DNA of 64,000 nt from Amorphus orientalis (GCF_030814015.1 NZ_JAUSUL010000002.1:1364001-1428000), one strand, 5' to 3'; counted from the first letter of the stretch, positions 27,919 through 36,072 are shown. Made by a program: numbers and translations. The notes: generated from the letters alone by a model not told the origin.

Positions 27919-28470
27919 ATGTCCTCACGACCCGCGACCTTCGCCGCCGCTCTTCTCGCCACCCTGATGGTGCCGGGCGCAGCGCTTGCCGCCGACGCCG
28001 ACAAGACGGCCGGTGGTCAGCCCGCCGCCATGGCCACCTTCATCGACACCGAAGGCAGCGAGATCGGCACCGCCGAGATCACGCCCACGGGCGACGGCGC
28101 CCTGATCGAGGCCGAGATCGAAGGGCTTCCGGCCGACAGCTGGGTGGCGTTCCACATCCACGAGACCGGCACGTGCACCGCCGACGACGGGTTCAAGTCG
28201 GCCGGCGGCCACTTCAATCCGACCGACGCCAAGCACGGCTTCCTCGTGGACGGCGGGCCCCACGCCGGCGACATGCCGAACCAGTATGTCGACGGCAACG
28301 GCGTGCTGCGCACCCAGGTGCTGAACACGGCCGTGACCCTCAACGAAGGCGACACGGCCATCCTCGGCAAGGCGATCGTCATCCATGACGGCACGGACGA
28401 CTACGAAAGCCAGCCTTCCGGCGATGCCGGCAGCCGGATCGCCTGCGCCGTGATCGAAGGCCAGACATAG
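27919..28470 (+). CDS. sodC: Periplasmic Cu/Zn superoxide dismutase
   Basis: 183 residues. A signal peptide is clear: a hydrophobic core then GAALAA near residue 25. The copper and zinc ligands are visible in FHIHETGTC, SAGGHFNP, GPHAGD and IVIHDGTDDY. Two Cys (in GTC and in RIACAV) would form the usual disulphide. It disproportionates superoxide in the periplasm. An EcfG-like promoter upstream suggests stress control. Confidence 0.93.
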   Translation: MSSRPATFAAALLATLMVPGAALAADADKTAGGQPAAMATFIDTEGSEIGTAEITPTGDGALIEAEIEGLPADSWVAFHIHETGTCTADDGFKSAGGHFNPTDAKHGFLVDGGPHAGDMPNQYVDGNGVLRTQVLNTAVTLNEGDTAILGKAIVIHDGTDDYESQPSGDAGSRIACAVIEGQT

Positions 28471-28589
28471 GACCGAAGCCGCCGCGGGCGGCGATTGTCC
28501 GTCGCCCGCGCGAAGCATCGCCCACTTTCCTTCGCCGGCCTCCTGTCGCACCATACCGGTGACAAGGGGTGAGCCGGGAGGGAGGCACC

Positions 28590-28889
28590 ATGGCGACGCT
28601 GCTGGTTTTCGAGTTTCCGTCCGAGGGTCCGTTCGGCGATGAGGCGGCCAAGGCCTATCGCGGCCTGGCCGAGGACATCTCCGGCGAACCCGGCCTGATC
28701 TGGAAGGTCTGGACCGAAGATCCGGACCGCAAGGTCGCCGGCGGCGCCTATCTGTTCGAGACGGGCGAGCAGGCCCGCGCCTACACCCAGAAGCACTCCA
28801 CCCGGCTGGCCGGCTTCGGCATCACCGGGATCGACGTGCGCTCGTTCGAGGTGAACGAAGCGCTGTCGGCGATCACCAGGGGGCGGTAG
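28590..28889 (+). CDS. YdhR-like putative monooxygenase
   Basis: 99 residues forming one dimeric ferredoxin-like (ABM) domain. GEPGLIWKVWTEDPDRKVAG followed by AYLFETGEQARAY matches the YdhR family. The ATG at 28590 has GGGAGG upstream. Monooxygenase activity has only been suggested for this family. It stands alone, 120 bases after sodC. Confidence 0.8.
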   Translation: MATLLVFEFPSEGPFGDEAAKAYRGLAEDISGEPGLIWKVWTEDPDRKVAGGAYLFETGEQARAYTQKHSTRLAGFGITGIDVRSFEVNEALSAITRGR

Positions 28890-28923
28890 ATCCTCCTCGC
28901 CTTCTTCCGCCCTGCCCCCGTGC

Positions 28924-29880
28924 CTATGAAAGCCCGATGGCCTGACGGACCGGGGGCGACAGCTGCAGCACGAGATAGGCGGCGTAAGCGGCGAGGAGCA
29001 GGCCGCCTTCCCATCGGTTGATGCGCCAGCCCGTGACCGCGAAGGCGACCAGCGCCAGCGCGCTCGCCAGCATGATCCAGGCATCGAAGCGGATGATCTC
29101 CTCCGGGATCGGGATCGGCGACACCAGACCGGTGACGCCGGCAATGCCGAGGATGTTGAAGATGTTGCTGCCGACGATGTTGCCGAAGGCGACGTCGCCG
29201 TGGCGCCGGATGGCCGCCATGACCGAGGTGACGAGTTCCGGCAGCGACGTTCCGACAGCCACCAGCGTCAGCCCGATCACCGCTTCCGACATGCCGAACC
29301 GGCGGGCCAGTTCGACGGACGCATCGACCAGAAAGCCGGCGCCCACCACCACGCCGGCGATGCCGCCGACCGCCAGCAGGGCGGACACGGCCAGCGGCCT
29401 GTCGGCCGGCTCGTCCGCGGCGGGCTCGGGCGCGGCCTGCTTGCGCTCCGACAGGTAGGTGTAGAGCGTGTAGGCTGCGAGAAGCACCACGAAGACGGCG
29501 CCCGTCGTCCGGCCGATGGTGCCCACCATGCACAGGATCACCAGCAGCACGCTGGCCATCATCAGGACCAGACCGTCCCGGGTGAAGGCCTTCCGGGACG
29601 TGGTCACGGGCAGAATGACGGCCGACACGCCGAGGATCAGGAGGATGTTGGCGATGTTGCTGCCGACGACGTTGCCGATGGCGATGCCCGGCGCGCCGAT
29701 CATCGCCGCTTCGAGGCTGGCCACCAGCTCCGGCGTTGACGTGCCGAACCCGACCAGGGTCAGCCCGATGACGAGCGGCGAAACGCGAAAGCGCCGGGCG
29801 ACGCCCACGCTGCCGTTCACCAGCGCCTCGCCTCCGCCAAGCAGGAGGACGAGACCGATACAAAGAAAAAGCCATGTCAT
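28924..29880 (-). CDS. Calcium/sodium antiporter, YrbG type
   Basis: 318 residues, about ten membrane helices, in two inverted halves. Each half carries the alpha-repeat: GFGTSTPELVASLEA plus GNVVGSNIANILLILG, and VGTSLPELVTSVMAA plus GNIVGSNIFNILGI. The Glu and Asn residues in these repeats bind the cations in the family. A charged loop near residue 150 joins the halves. It is an inner-membrane exchanger; the natural ions are inferred. Confidence 0.92.
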   Translation of the reverse strand: MTWLFLCIGLVLLLGGGEALVNGSVGVARRFRVSPLVIGLTLVGFGTSTPELVASLEAAMIGAPGIAIGNVVGSNIANILLILGVSAVILPVTTSRKAFTRDGLVLMMASVLLVILCMVGTIGRTTGAVFVVLLAAYTLYTYLSERKQAAPEPAADEPADRPLAVSALLAVGGIAGVVVGAGFLVDASVELARRFGMSEAVIGLTLVAVGTSLPELVTSVMAAIRRHGDVAFGNIVGSNIFNILGIAGVTGLVSPIPIPEEIIRFDAWIMLASALALVAFAVTGWRINRWEGGLLLAAYAAYLVLQLSPPVRQAIGLS

Positions 29881-30193
29881 TGGGATGATCCGGGTAACGC
29901 CGTGGTCGGCACGATGCCTTCGGCTCCGGCTAGATGGCCCGGGCTCGGCCGAATTCAAGCGGCCGTTACGGGCCTGGTAGCGAAACAATTTTCAGTCCCG
30001 CTTTCGCCGCTTCGGACCGTCCCGGTTCCCGGACGCCATCCTGGAAACCGGATCTATCCGGCCTCCGCAATCTTGCCCGCCGGCGTCCAGGTCAGCTTCG
30101 CGCGAGCCTGGGCCGGTACGTAACAGTCCGTACCCATGTCAGGCGACCGACGATCGCAGATCGCGCCTCAACGCCAACCGGCTCGCATCACCC
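29881..30193. other. Intergenic, no gene seen
   Basis: This 313-base divergent gap must hold promoters for the antiporter and the GGDEF gene. No EcfG-type site, operator palindrome or small gene stands out. Confidence 0.5.
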
Positions 30194-31336
30194 ATGATCG
30201 ACTATGTTCTGCCCATGTTCAGGAACATGACGCTCATAACGACCGTCATGGTTCTCTACGTCGTGGTGCCAAAACGAACGAACAGACTGGCGGACCCCAG
30301 CATTCTGGGAGCGGTGCTGGGCCTCGGCGCGTGCATTTCCATGCTGGATCCGATCCCGCTCACCGACGGGGTCTTCGTGGATTCGCGATCGACCATGATC
30401 CTGCTGTCCGCCCTTTTCGGAGGCCCGATCGCAGCAATCATCTCGGCTTCGCTGGCCGCAGCCCTTCGCATCTATCTCGGCGGCGCCGGTGTGGTCCCCG
30501 GCGTCGGGTCCATCCTCATTTCAGCGGCAATCGGCCTGCTGGTCTATTATGGCAGCAAAGGCCGCGGCGAACCTGTGAGGATCAAGAGCGTACTGATCCT
30601 GGCCGCCCTGTCGCCATTGTCCTTCGTGGCGGTGTTCGCTCTCCCGATCGAGATCGCGCTGCGTGCGATCCAGGAACTGTTTCTTCCCACATCGATCTTT
30701 CGGGCGATCGGCGTCCTATTGCTCGGCGGGCTTCTCCTTCACGAGCAGCGGCGCAGAAAAGTGGAACAGCTGACCCGCGAACAGGCGACCATGGACGAAC
30801 TCAGCGGGCTGGCGAACCGGAGATCCTTCTACCTGGCGCTCAACCGGGCGCTGGAGCGTTCGCAGCAGCGATCGTCGCCGGTTTCGGTGGTGATCACGGA
30901 CCTGGATCACTTCAAGTCGATCAACGATCGCTACGGACACAACGTGGGAGATCGGGTGATCCAGCATTTCGCCGCGGCTCTGAAGGACAACATTCGGGGC
31001 AACGACTTCGCCGCGCGGATCGGCGGTGAAGAGTTCGCCCTCGTCCTGCAAGGAGCCAACCGGCAGGAGGCGGAGAAGATCTGCGAACGGATCCGGTCCA
31101 GCATTGCCGCCGCGGAACTGACCATCGGCGGAAACACGATCTCCTATACGGCGAGCTTCGGCATCGCCGACAAGACGGCGACTGCCGCGACGGCGGATGC
31201 CCTTATGTCGGCCGCCGACGCCGCGCTCTACGATGCCAAGGTGAACGGCCGGAACGTGGTGATGAGCGCTCTGACGCCGCGCGATCACGCTGCGCTCTGC
31301 CTTCTGGACAGGGGGACCGCCGCAACGCCCGCCTGA
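30194..31336 (+). CDS. Membrane diguanylate cyclase (5TM-LytS-type sensor plus GGDEF)
   Basis: 380 residues. The first 185 or so residues form five or six membrane helices of the LytS-like 5TMR type, including ILLSALFGGPIAAIISASLA. The C-terminus is a GGDEF domain with the active-site loop RIGGEEFALVL near residue 277 and the preceding DLDHFKSINDRYGHNVGD. It should make cyclic di-GMP from two GTP. No obvious RxxD inhibitory site is seen five residues before GGEEF (the sequence there is NDFAARI). Confidence 0.88.
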   Translation: MIDYVLPMFRNMTLITTVMVLYVVVPKRTNRLADPSILGAVLGLGACISMLDPIPLTDGVFVDSRSTMILLSALFGGPIAAIISASLAAALRIYLGGAGVVPGVGSILISAAIGLLVYYGSKGRGEPVRIKSVLILAALSPLSFVAVFALPIEIALRAIQELFLPTSIFRAIGVLLLGGLLLHEQRRRKVEQLTREQATMDELSGLANRRSFYLALNRALERSQQRSSPVSVVITDLDHFKSINDRYGHNVGDRVIQHFAAALKDNIRGNDFAARIGGEEFALVLQGANRQEAEKICERIRSSIAAAELTIGGNTISYTASFGIADKTATAATADALMSAADAALYDAKVNGRNVVMSALTPRDHAALCLLDRGTAATPA

Positions 31337-31575
31337 AGCTTGGCGGGCAGCGGCGGGGCGTCCGGACAGCCGCAGCGGCAGGGTCGCAGGCCCGGGTGGC
31401 TTCGCTTCCGGCATCGCACCGGCAGGCCGAAGACGCCCAACTTCCATCACATCGAGACGGCATAGTGCGTCAATCTGCGGTTGATCGATCCGGGAACCGG
31501 GGTAGGCATTGCCTTGCCGGAGGTCGTCTGCAAGAAACCGGAAACGCAGGTCCAGACCAAGCCGGAGCCAGAACA

Positions 31576-32076
31576 TTGAAGACTGCGATTGTGGCCGGCG
31601 CGGTGCTGCTCACCGCCACGGGGGCCCTGGCCGACCATGCCACCGTCATCGATGGCGATACGATCCGGATCCACGGCGAAACCTACGATCTGTACGGGAT
31701 CGACGCTCCGGAGCAGGGCCGGACATGCAAGACCCCGAAAGGCGGCACCTGGCCGTGCGGGGAGGCCGCCACGCTGACGCTGCAGAGCATCGTCGCGGGT
31801 CTTGAGGTTGCCTGCGAAGAGCTGGACATCGAAGCGGACGCCAGAGCCCCGGAGAAAGTCGCCAAATGCAAGGCTGCCGGGCAGGACATCAGCCAGGACA
31901 TGGTGCGGAGCGGCTTCGCCTGGGCCGATCTGCGGTACAGCGACGCCTACGTGAAGGATGAGTGGATCGCCAGATTACGCCGCAAGGGGATCTGGCGCGT
32001 ACCGACGCTGCCCCCCTGGGACGACGGGTCCTATCGTCGTGAGCATCAGGCATCGTCCGGTCCAGACGACCCCTGA
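31576..32076 (+). CDS. Secreted thermonuclease (SNase-like)
   Basis: About 166 residues from a TTG at 31576 with GGAG eight bases upstream. A signal peptide (LKTAIVAGAVLLTATGALA) is followed by ATVIDGDTIRIHGETYDLYG and IDAPE, the SNase/TNase calcium and catalytic region. The late Asp-Leu-Arg-Tyr (ADLRYSDAY) is also typical. Cys residues (TC, WPCGEA, ACEE, KC) suggest disulphides in the periplasm. It is the last clear chromosomal protein gene before the tRNA and phage junction. Confidence 0.85.
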   Translation: MKTAIVAGAVLLTATGALADHATVIDGDTIRIHGETYDLYGIDAPEQGRTCKTPKGGTWPCGEAATLTLQSIVAGLEVACEELDIEADARAPEKVAKCKAAGQDISQDMVRSGFAWADLRYSDAYVKDEWIARLRRKGIWRVPTLPPWDDGSYRREHQASSGPDDP

Positions 32077-32183
32077 GGGGCGCCGGACCCGACGTGCTCA
32101 GAAGGCGAACAAAGGTGTAAAATCGCCTGTAAAAACGGCCATCTCTGACCGATGCGGACTTTCCCTAAGCCTTTGGAATTAAA

Positions 32184-32259
32184 TGGCGACCCCGGTAGGA
32201 TTCGAACCTACGACCATCGGCTTAGAAGGCCGGTGCTCTATCCACTGAGCTACGGGGCC
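32184..32259 (-). tRNA. tRNA-Arg (UCU)
   Basis: A standard cloverleaf on the minus strand: acceptor GGCCCCG with CGGGGTC, D arm GCTCAGTGGATAGAGC, anticodon loop CTTCTAA (anticodon TCT, reading AGA), and T arm with GGTTCGAATCC. The CCA end is encoded. Phage DNA lies on the 5' side of the gene and the chromosomal nuclease gene on the 3' side. Confidence 0.97.
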
Positions 32260-32399
32260 AAACGGCTTATTTTCAGTATGTTACCGAAACGCGCCGAAAT
32301 TCCTAGTCACTCTTTAGTCTCAGATTTCGGCTTCAGCGACCTGTGAAAATATGCGCCGAAGCTCATAGCACGCTCACAGATGGGGCACCACACGAGGCT

Positions 32400-32705
32400 T
32401 CACGCGTCTTGTTGACGGCCGCGCTGCTTCCCGCCCTTCACCGCCCACCAGAAGAAGCGAGAGAAGCTCCGAGCCCCCTCGCACTCGCGGAAGAAGGCGT
32501 AGAGGTCGGCGGTCGGACAGTCCTTCAACAGCAGCGCGACCTCCGCGGCCGTCGCGAGACGCAGCTGCTTGGTCGTCCGGTCGTGGATCTTGATGACGCG
32601 CTTGTCGACAAACTTCTGAACCATTTCATCCCGCTCGCTGCGGATGTTTGGACCAGCAGGGCGCTGATAGCGGGACATATCGAGGTGTGAGGCGAGAGGC
32701 TTCAT
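32400..32705 (-). CDS. Phage protein of unknown function, end of operon
   Basis: 101 residues, basic at both ends, with VQKFVDKRVIKIHDRTTKQL in the middle and a Phe/Trp-rich SRFFWWAVKGGK near the C-terminus. I recognise no family. It starts after the upstream gene with the junction TAG-CCT-ATG and has no Shine-Dalgarno sequence, so it is probably translated by re-initiation. It is the left-most gene of the phage part. Confidence 0.6.
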   Translation of the reverse strand: MKPLASHLDMSRYQRPAGPNIRSERDEMVQKFVDKRVIKIHDRTTKQLRLATAAEVALLLKDCPTADLYAFFRECEGARSFSRFFWWAVKGGKQRGRQQDA

Positions 32706-32708
32706 AGG

Positions 32709-33155
32709 CTATTCGATGACGGACAAAAGGAAGTCGAGTGTCTCCTCGCTCTGGTCGCTGAGGGGTTTGGTGAGGTTGTAGTGATCAAGCACCGACTTTC
32801 TAACTTGCTCGCCGTTATAGAGTGATGCCGGTATTGCGGCCAACACATCCTGCAAGGTCGGTGGGATACCGAGGATTTTAGTCAGACGATGGTAGTCAGT
32901 TTTTCTAGGTTTAAGGTATATACGCAAATCAACTGCACTTCCTAATGTTGTGCATATATACTTTTCTCCGTCCATGTTCTCTCGTTCGCCGTAAATGACG
33001 GTAGCGCAAGTGTTGTTTATTACGACCTCACACCCAAACCGCAGCTCCATCAGCCACGGACAGTGCTTGTTAATGCGAGTCCGTAGCTCCTGATACTTCT
33101 CCCTCTTTGTTGCCGCCGCCGGAGCAAACGACATTGTCTTAATTTTCTTTGTCAT
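32709..33155 (-). CDS. Phage protein of unknown function
   Basis: 148 residues, not recognised. The DNA is notably AT-richer than its neighbours (32,860-33,010), with a mixed alpha/beta composition and no membrane segments. The start at 33155 is preceded by TTAGCCT with no Shine-Dalgarno sequence. It is the middle gene of a three-gene leftward unit (33,306 to 32,400). Confidence 0.6.
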   Translation of the reverse strand: MTKKIKTMSFAPAAATKREKYQELRTRINKHCPWLMELRFGCEVVINNTCATVIYGERENMDGEKYICTTLGSAVDLRIYLKPRKTDYHRLTKILGIPPTLQDVLAAIPASLYNGEQVRKSVLDHYNLTKPLSDQSEETLDFLLSVIE

Positions 33156-33168
33156 AGGCTAAGTTGGT

Positions 33169-33306
33169 CTACGCGGCGGGCGTGATGAACATCGTTCCGC
33201 ACCGCTTACAGGCCTCGTACTTTCGACCTGCGCCGTCGACCTTCTGGCGCATATCGTGATCGCGGGCTCCATCCTGGCGCTTCCGCTGGCAAACTCCATT
33301 TCTCAT
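33169..33306 (-). CDS. Small Cys-rich phage protein
   Basis: 45 residues translated directly: it begins MRNGVCQRKRQDGARDHD and ends with CKRCGTMFITPAA. The Cys-x-x-Cys plus a third Cys suggests a metal-binding knuckle. An in-frame ATG three bases upstream is an alternative start. It ends 13 bases before the next gene start. The coding call rests on position and composition. Confidence 0.45.
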   Translation of the reverse strand: MRNGVCQRKRQDGARDHDMRQKVDGAGRKYEACKRCGTMFITPAA

Positions 33307-33389
33307 CATAGTTCATGTGATTAAGTTCTATTATCTGCGATGTGGGCACAGAACGGCTAAAAGGCCGTGTCTATACGCACCTTGGCCCC

Positions 33390-33647
33390 GAACGCTTTTC
33401 AGCGGTTTTCTCTCCGCGCGTTCTCACCCCAGACTGTACGGGATACCGGCTTTGCGGGTCCCGCCGTACTTGTGTGCGTTCGGGGATCTAAGGCTACGCA
33501 CACAGAGGCCTCATGCGACGTGGGCCGGAGGATGCTGCCTCCGGACATCGGGCTATGAGTTCTCACATTTAATGGCTTCCAACGGGAGGCTGCGAGATCC
33601 GGCCACCCTACCCCGTCAGATACACAAAAACCTCGCCGAAGCGAGGT
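33390..33647 (+). ncRNA. Candidate structured non-coding RNA (strand uncertain)
   Basis: Six perfect or near-perfect hairpins follow one another. H1 is GAACGC/GCGTTC with inner GCGG/CCGC (33,390-33,423). H2 is GTACGG/CCGTAC (33,436-33,469). H3 is a nine-pair stem TGTGTGCGT/ACGCACACA (33,471-33,504). H4 is CCGGAGG/CCTCCGG (33,525-33,544). H5 is GCTTCC/GGAGGC with an AACG tetraloop (33,575-33,590). H6 is the terminator-like hairpin at 33,630-33,647. GTTCTCAC occurs twice (33,419 and 33,559). A plus-strand -10 (TATTAT, 33,329) precedes H1. I do not recognise a known RNA family. Confidence 0.4.
33630..33647 (-). terminator. Leftward terminator
   Basis: ACCTCG pairs with CGAGGT around a six-base loop, followed on the minus strand by TTTTTG. 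It is well formed and would stop transcription coming from the restriction operon. Confidence 0.7.
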
Positions 33648-33665
33648 CAGAGTGATGCCGTACCT

Positions 33666-33734
33666 GATAGTACGAAAGATGGAACGAAACTCGCGCCCTC
33701 TTTCCTACTTACGGTTCGACCGTATTGTACTATC
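33666..33734 (+). ncRNA. Candidate cloverleaf-like small RNA fold
   Basis: A 69-base element closed by an eight-pair stem (GATAGTAC and GTACTATC). Inside are a six-pair stem (GAAAGA at 33,674-33,679 with TCTTTC at 33,699-33,704) and a hairpin TACGG-TTCGA-CCGTA. The layout resembles a minimal tRNA-like three-way junction, but the T-like loop is five bases and no anticodon arm is normal. It could also act as an operator or terminator structure; strand is uncertain. Confidence 0.3.
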
Positions 33735-33812
33735 AAATTTGGCATACACCAATAGTACCACAGGACACTAGTGCAGCAAACGCCAGTGGGGATAGGGCCC
33801 ACCCGTTATCAC

Positions 33813-34505
33813 TCACAAGTCGTCGGCGGCGTCTTCCGCGTCGACCTCTTCCTCTTCCTGCTGTTCAACAACAGCTCGCGGCAATTTTGTCAGCGGCCGG
33901 TCCGCAAAATAGTCACCGATACGCTGCAGCAGCAGGTCAGGGGTAGCAGGACTCTCAGCGAGCTTCTCCGCAAATTTCCGCCCCGGATGAAGCACATCCC
34001 AAGGAGACCGATACTGAGTGGAACGTCGCCTACCTGGATCTTTGTTTCCAAATCCATCAATTGCTCTGTTCCAGATCGGCTTGAACGTCTCGATCAGCAT
34101 ATTCTCGCCGAGTGGTATCCAAATATCATCGACCACCAAATGCCGGACGAAGAAGTGCTCAAGGTTGAGGTTTTGGGCTTCATCAATTGACGCAGCATGC
34201 TGCCTCAGGCGATCCGCCAGAGCATTCCCCTTTGCAGCAATATCTGTCGCCAGACCGCCTTTTCGCCCTCCCCTTGGGATTGCTTTGCCCACATAGATGG
34301 GCTGGGTCAGCTCGCCGTTTTGGTTGGCGTTAGCAACTGGGGCATACGCAGCAAAATCACCGGTGTAGTAGATAACGTACACCCCTGCTCCGGTGATACC
34401 TCCAACTTCGGCTAGTGGAGCAGCCGGTCGAGCGAGGACCTCTGATTCAATGCTCTTCGCAATATTAAATTTGTCGAGCGGATTATATGACTCCGTCTTC
34501 GCCAT
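33813..34505 (-). CDS. Eco29kI-like GIY-YIG type II restriction endonuclease
   Basis: About 230 residues. GVYVIYYTGDF near residue 41 and PIYVGKA near residue 72 are the GIY-YIG core. The further catalytic residues expected for Eco29kI are present: Arg and His in DRLRQHA, Glu in LGENMLIE, and Asn in PIWNRA. Eco29kI cuts CCGCGG; the same site is inferred here. The C-terminus is acidic (QQEEEEVDAEDAADD). The ATG at 34505 overlaps the methyltransferase stop (TGATG), so the two are translationally coupled. Confidence 0.85.
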   Translation of the reverse strand: MAKTESYNPLDKFNIAKSIESEVLARPAAPLAEVGGITGAGVYVIYYTGDFAAYAPVANANQNGELTQPIYVGKAIPRGGRKGGLATDIAAKGNALADRLRQHAASIDEAQNLNLEHFFVRHLVVDDIWIPLGENMLIETFKPIWNRAIDGFGNKDPGRRRSTQYRSPWDVLHPGRKFAEKLAESPATPDLLLQRIGDYFADRPLTKLPRAVVEQQEEEEVDAEDAADDL

Positions 34506-35662
34506 CAAGCCGGCTCCAAGTGCCGAGCCACATGCTCACCGACGGTCCGTGCCAACACTACGGGGACCGCGTTCCCCAGCTGGCGCATGGTCTCTGACCA
34601 TGATCCATGAAAGCGAAAATCATCCGGAAATGTTTGGAGTCGCGCGCTCTCTCGGACAGTGAAATAACGTACCGTTCCGTCCGGCCGCGCGAGCATATTT
34701 TCGCCGCCGGGAACGCCGTGCACCCCTGCCTTCAAGGTCTTGGCGGGCTCGTCAAGCGGGCTTCCGGTGTGCCCCGGATAAGACCGCGCACCTGGCTGGA
34801 AGCGGTGGTTGAGAATAGAGGAAGCGAGCTTCGGCCGCTTTTCTGGGTCCGGCAGATCATGGATCGCATCGCGGACGGTGCGCCAGGGAAGCGCGGACGG
34901 TGCTTCGGAGATACGGCGCGCGCGCTCGACGGCACGTGGGGCCATATACCGACCTGACTTGGGGACCTGATGCCGTTCCCAGTATTCTCCGGTAGTTTGG
35001 CTCCACAACAACGCATCCGCGGAATGCGTGCCCTCTGGGAACGTCCACTCCACGCCCAGATCGTCACGGAAGCCGACAAAAACCACACGCTCTCGGCGTT
35101 GTGGCACCCCAAAGTCAGCGGCGTTGAGGACTCGAGTCACAACCTGGTAATGCAGGTCATCTCGAACGCCGCTCGTGTGGTGACGCTCAAGGCGCGCGAA
35201 GTGGTCAGCCCATGGCTCGTCGGCCTTGGCTGCGATCTCGGGATGCTCTAGCTGCAGACGGATGTACTCGAAGTAGTTGCGGAAGGCGCTCCGCGTCAGT
35301 CCCTTGACGTTCTCAAACACGAAGGCTTTCGGGCGACACTCCCTGACGGCTCGGATAGCCTGCGGAAACATATCCCGAGCGTCGTTGTACGACCGGTGGC
35401 GTCCACCGAGAGAGAATGGCTGACACGGTGGACCGCCCGATACGAGTTCGACCTGCCCCTCGTAAGGGCTGAAATCCACCTGTGATACGTCTCCCTCGGT
35501 CAATCGCCAGTCCGATACCGAAGGGATGCCATGCGATTTGTTTTCCCGTATCGTGTCGCAGCAATAGCGATCCCATTCGACGACATTCACAGGATGGAAC
35601 CCTGCCTCATGGAGGCCAATACCCAGTCCTCCGGCACCCGCAAATAGCTCTATTGACTTCAT
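34505..35662 (-). CDS. DNA (cytosine-5) methyltransferase
   Basis: 385 residues. Motif I is ELFAGAGGLGIGLHEAG at the N-terminus, motif IV is GGPPCQPFSLGG with catalytic Cys80, ENVKG is motif VI and QRRERV motif VIII. The C-terminal ESARLQTFPDDF and GNAVP close the fold. It transfers a methyl group from S-adenosylmethionine to C5 of cytosine and protects DNA from the adjacent nuclease. Its ATG overlaps the stop of vsr (ATGA). Confidence 0.95.
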   Translation of the reverse strand: MKSIELFAGAGGLGIGLHEAGFHPVNVVEWDRYCCDTIRENKSHGIPSVSDWRLTEGDVSQVDFSPYEGQVELVSGGPPCQPFSLGGRHRSYNDARDMFPQAIRAVRECRPKAFVFENVKGLTRSAFRNYFEYIRLQLEHPEIAAKADEPWADHFARLERHHTSGVRDDLHYQVVTRVLNAADFGVPQRRERVVFVGFRDDLGVEWTFPEGTHSADALLWSQTTGEYWERHQVPKSGRYMAPRAVERARRISEAPSALPWRTVRDAIHDLPDPEKRPKLASSILNHRFQPGARSYPGHTGSPLDEPAKTLKAGVHGVPGGENMLARPDGTVRYFTVRESARLQTFPDDFRFHGSWSETMRQLGNAVPVVLARTVGEHVARHLEPA

Positions 35663-36072
35663 GATTCAAGAAATTCTCTTACGTTTTTGCGCAGCATCTC
35701 GAGATCCCCTATTTGGCATTCCCATACAACCATCACCCCCCAATTGAGATCAGCTAGTTGCTTTTGCCGTAAGACGTCCCGCTCCCGATTGCCCTCGAGC
35801 TTCGGTAGCCAGAAATCGAGTCGCGACTTCGGTAAGCGAGCGAGTTTGCACGCGTCGTCCGGGTGTCTGTGCCAGAAGCATCCATGGACGAAGATCACTT
35901 TCTTGCGGCCGGGAAACACAAGGTCGGGACAGCCTGGCAGATCCCGCCTGTGCAGTCGGAACCGATAGCCCATACGGTGCACGAGACTCCGGACGACCAT
36001 CTCGGGTCTCGTGTTTTTCCCCCGAATGCGCTTCATCCTTTCGCTGCGATCGTGCGGGTCGAGGGTATCCAT
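35659..36072 (-). CDS. vsr: Very-short-patch repair endonuclease Vsr
   Basis: 137 residues, the normal length. RSERMKRIRGKNTRPEMVVR at the N-terminus, DLVFPGRKKVIFVHGCFWHR in the middle (catalytic Asp and Zn-binding Cys/His) and the later WECQIGD are all diagnostic. It nicks at T:G mismatches made by deamination of 5-methylcytosine. It is the first gene of the vsr, methyltransferase, endonuclease operon; overlaps of four bases link all three. Confidence 0.95.
   Translation of the reverse strand: MDTLDPHDRSERMKRIRGKNTRPEMVVRSLVHRMGYRFRLHRRDLPGCPDLVFPGRKKVIFVHGCFWHRHPDDACKLARLPKSRLDFWLPKLEGNRERDVLRQKQLADLNWGVMVVWECQIGDLEMLRKNVREFLES

Larger units (their letters stand above)
33310..33812. other. 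Gene-free structured region
   Basis: About 500 bases with no credible gene between the restriction operon and the leftmost phage operon. It contains six hairpins in 33,390-33,647 and a separate cloverleaf-like fold at 33,666-33,734, listed separately, plus an AATAGTACCAC motif at 33,751-33,761 that recurs inverted near 62,011. A leftward promoter for the 33,306 operon may be GATAAT near 33,332. Confidence 0.6.

Noticed and set aside
31958-32182. Plus-strand frame near the tRNA as an integrase remnant
   Set aside because: The translation has no tyrosine or serine recombinase motif.
33341-33380. RNase P RNA-like string (CACAGAACGGCTAA)
   Set aside because: The rest of the RNase P conserved core is missing.
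33317-33655. 112-codon plus-strand frame across the hairpin array
   Set aside because: It is Arg/Pro/Leu-rich with no ribosome site, and the stems run across codons with no coding logic.
33662-33740. Hammerhead ribozyme, because CTGATAG and GAAA occur together
   Set aside because: The core should read CUGANGA; here the last two bases are swapped and the three helices do not fit.
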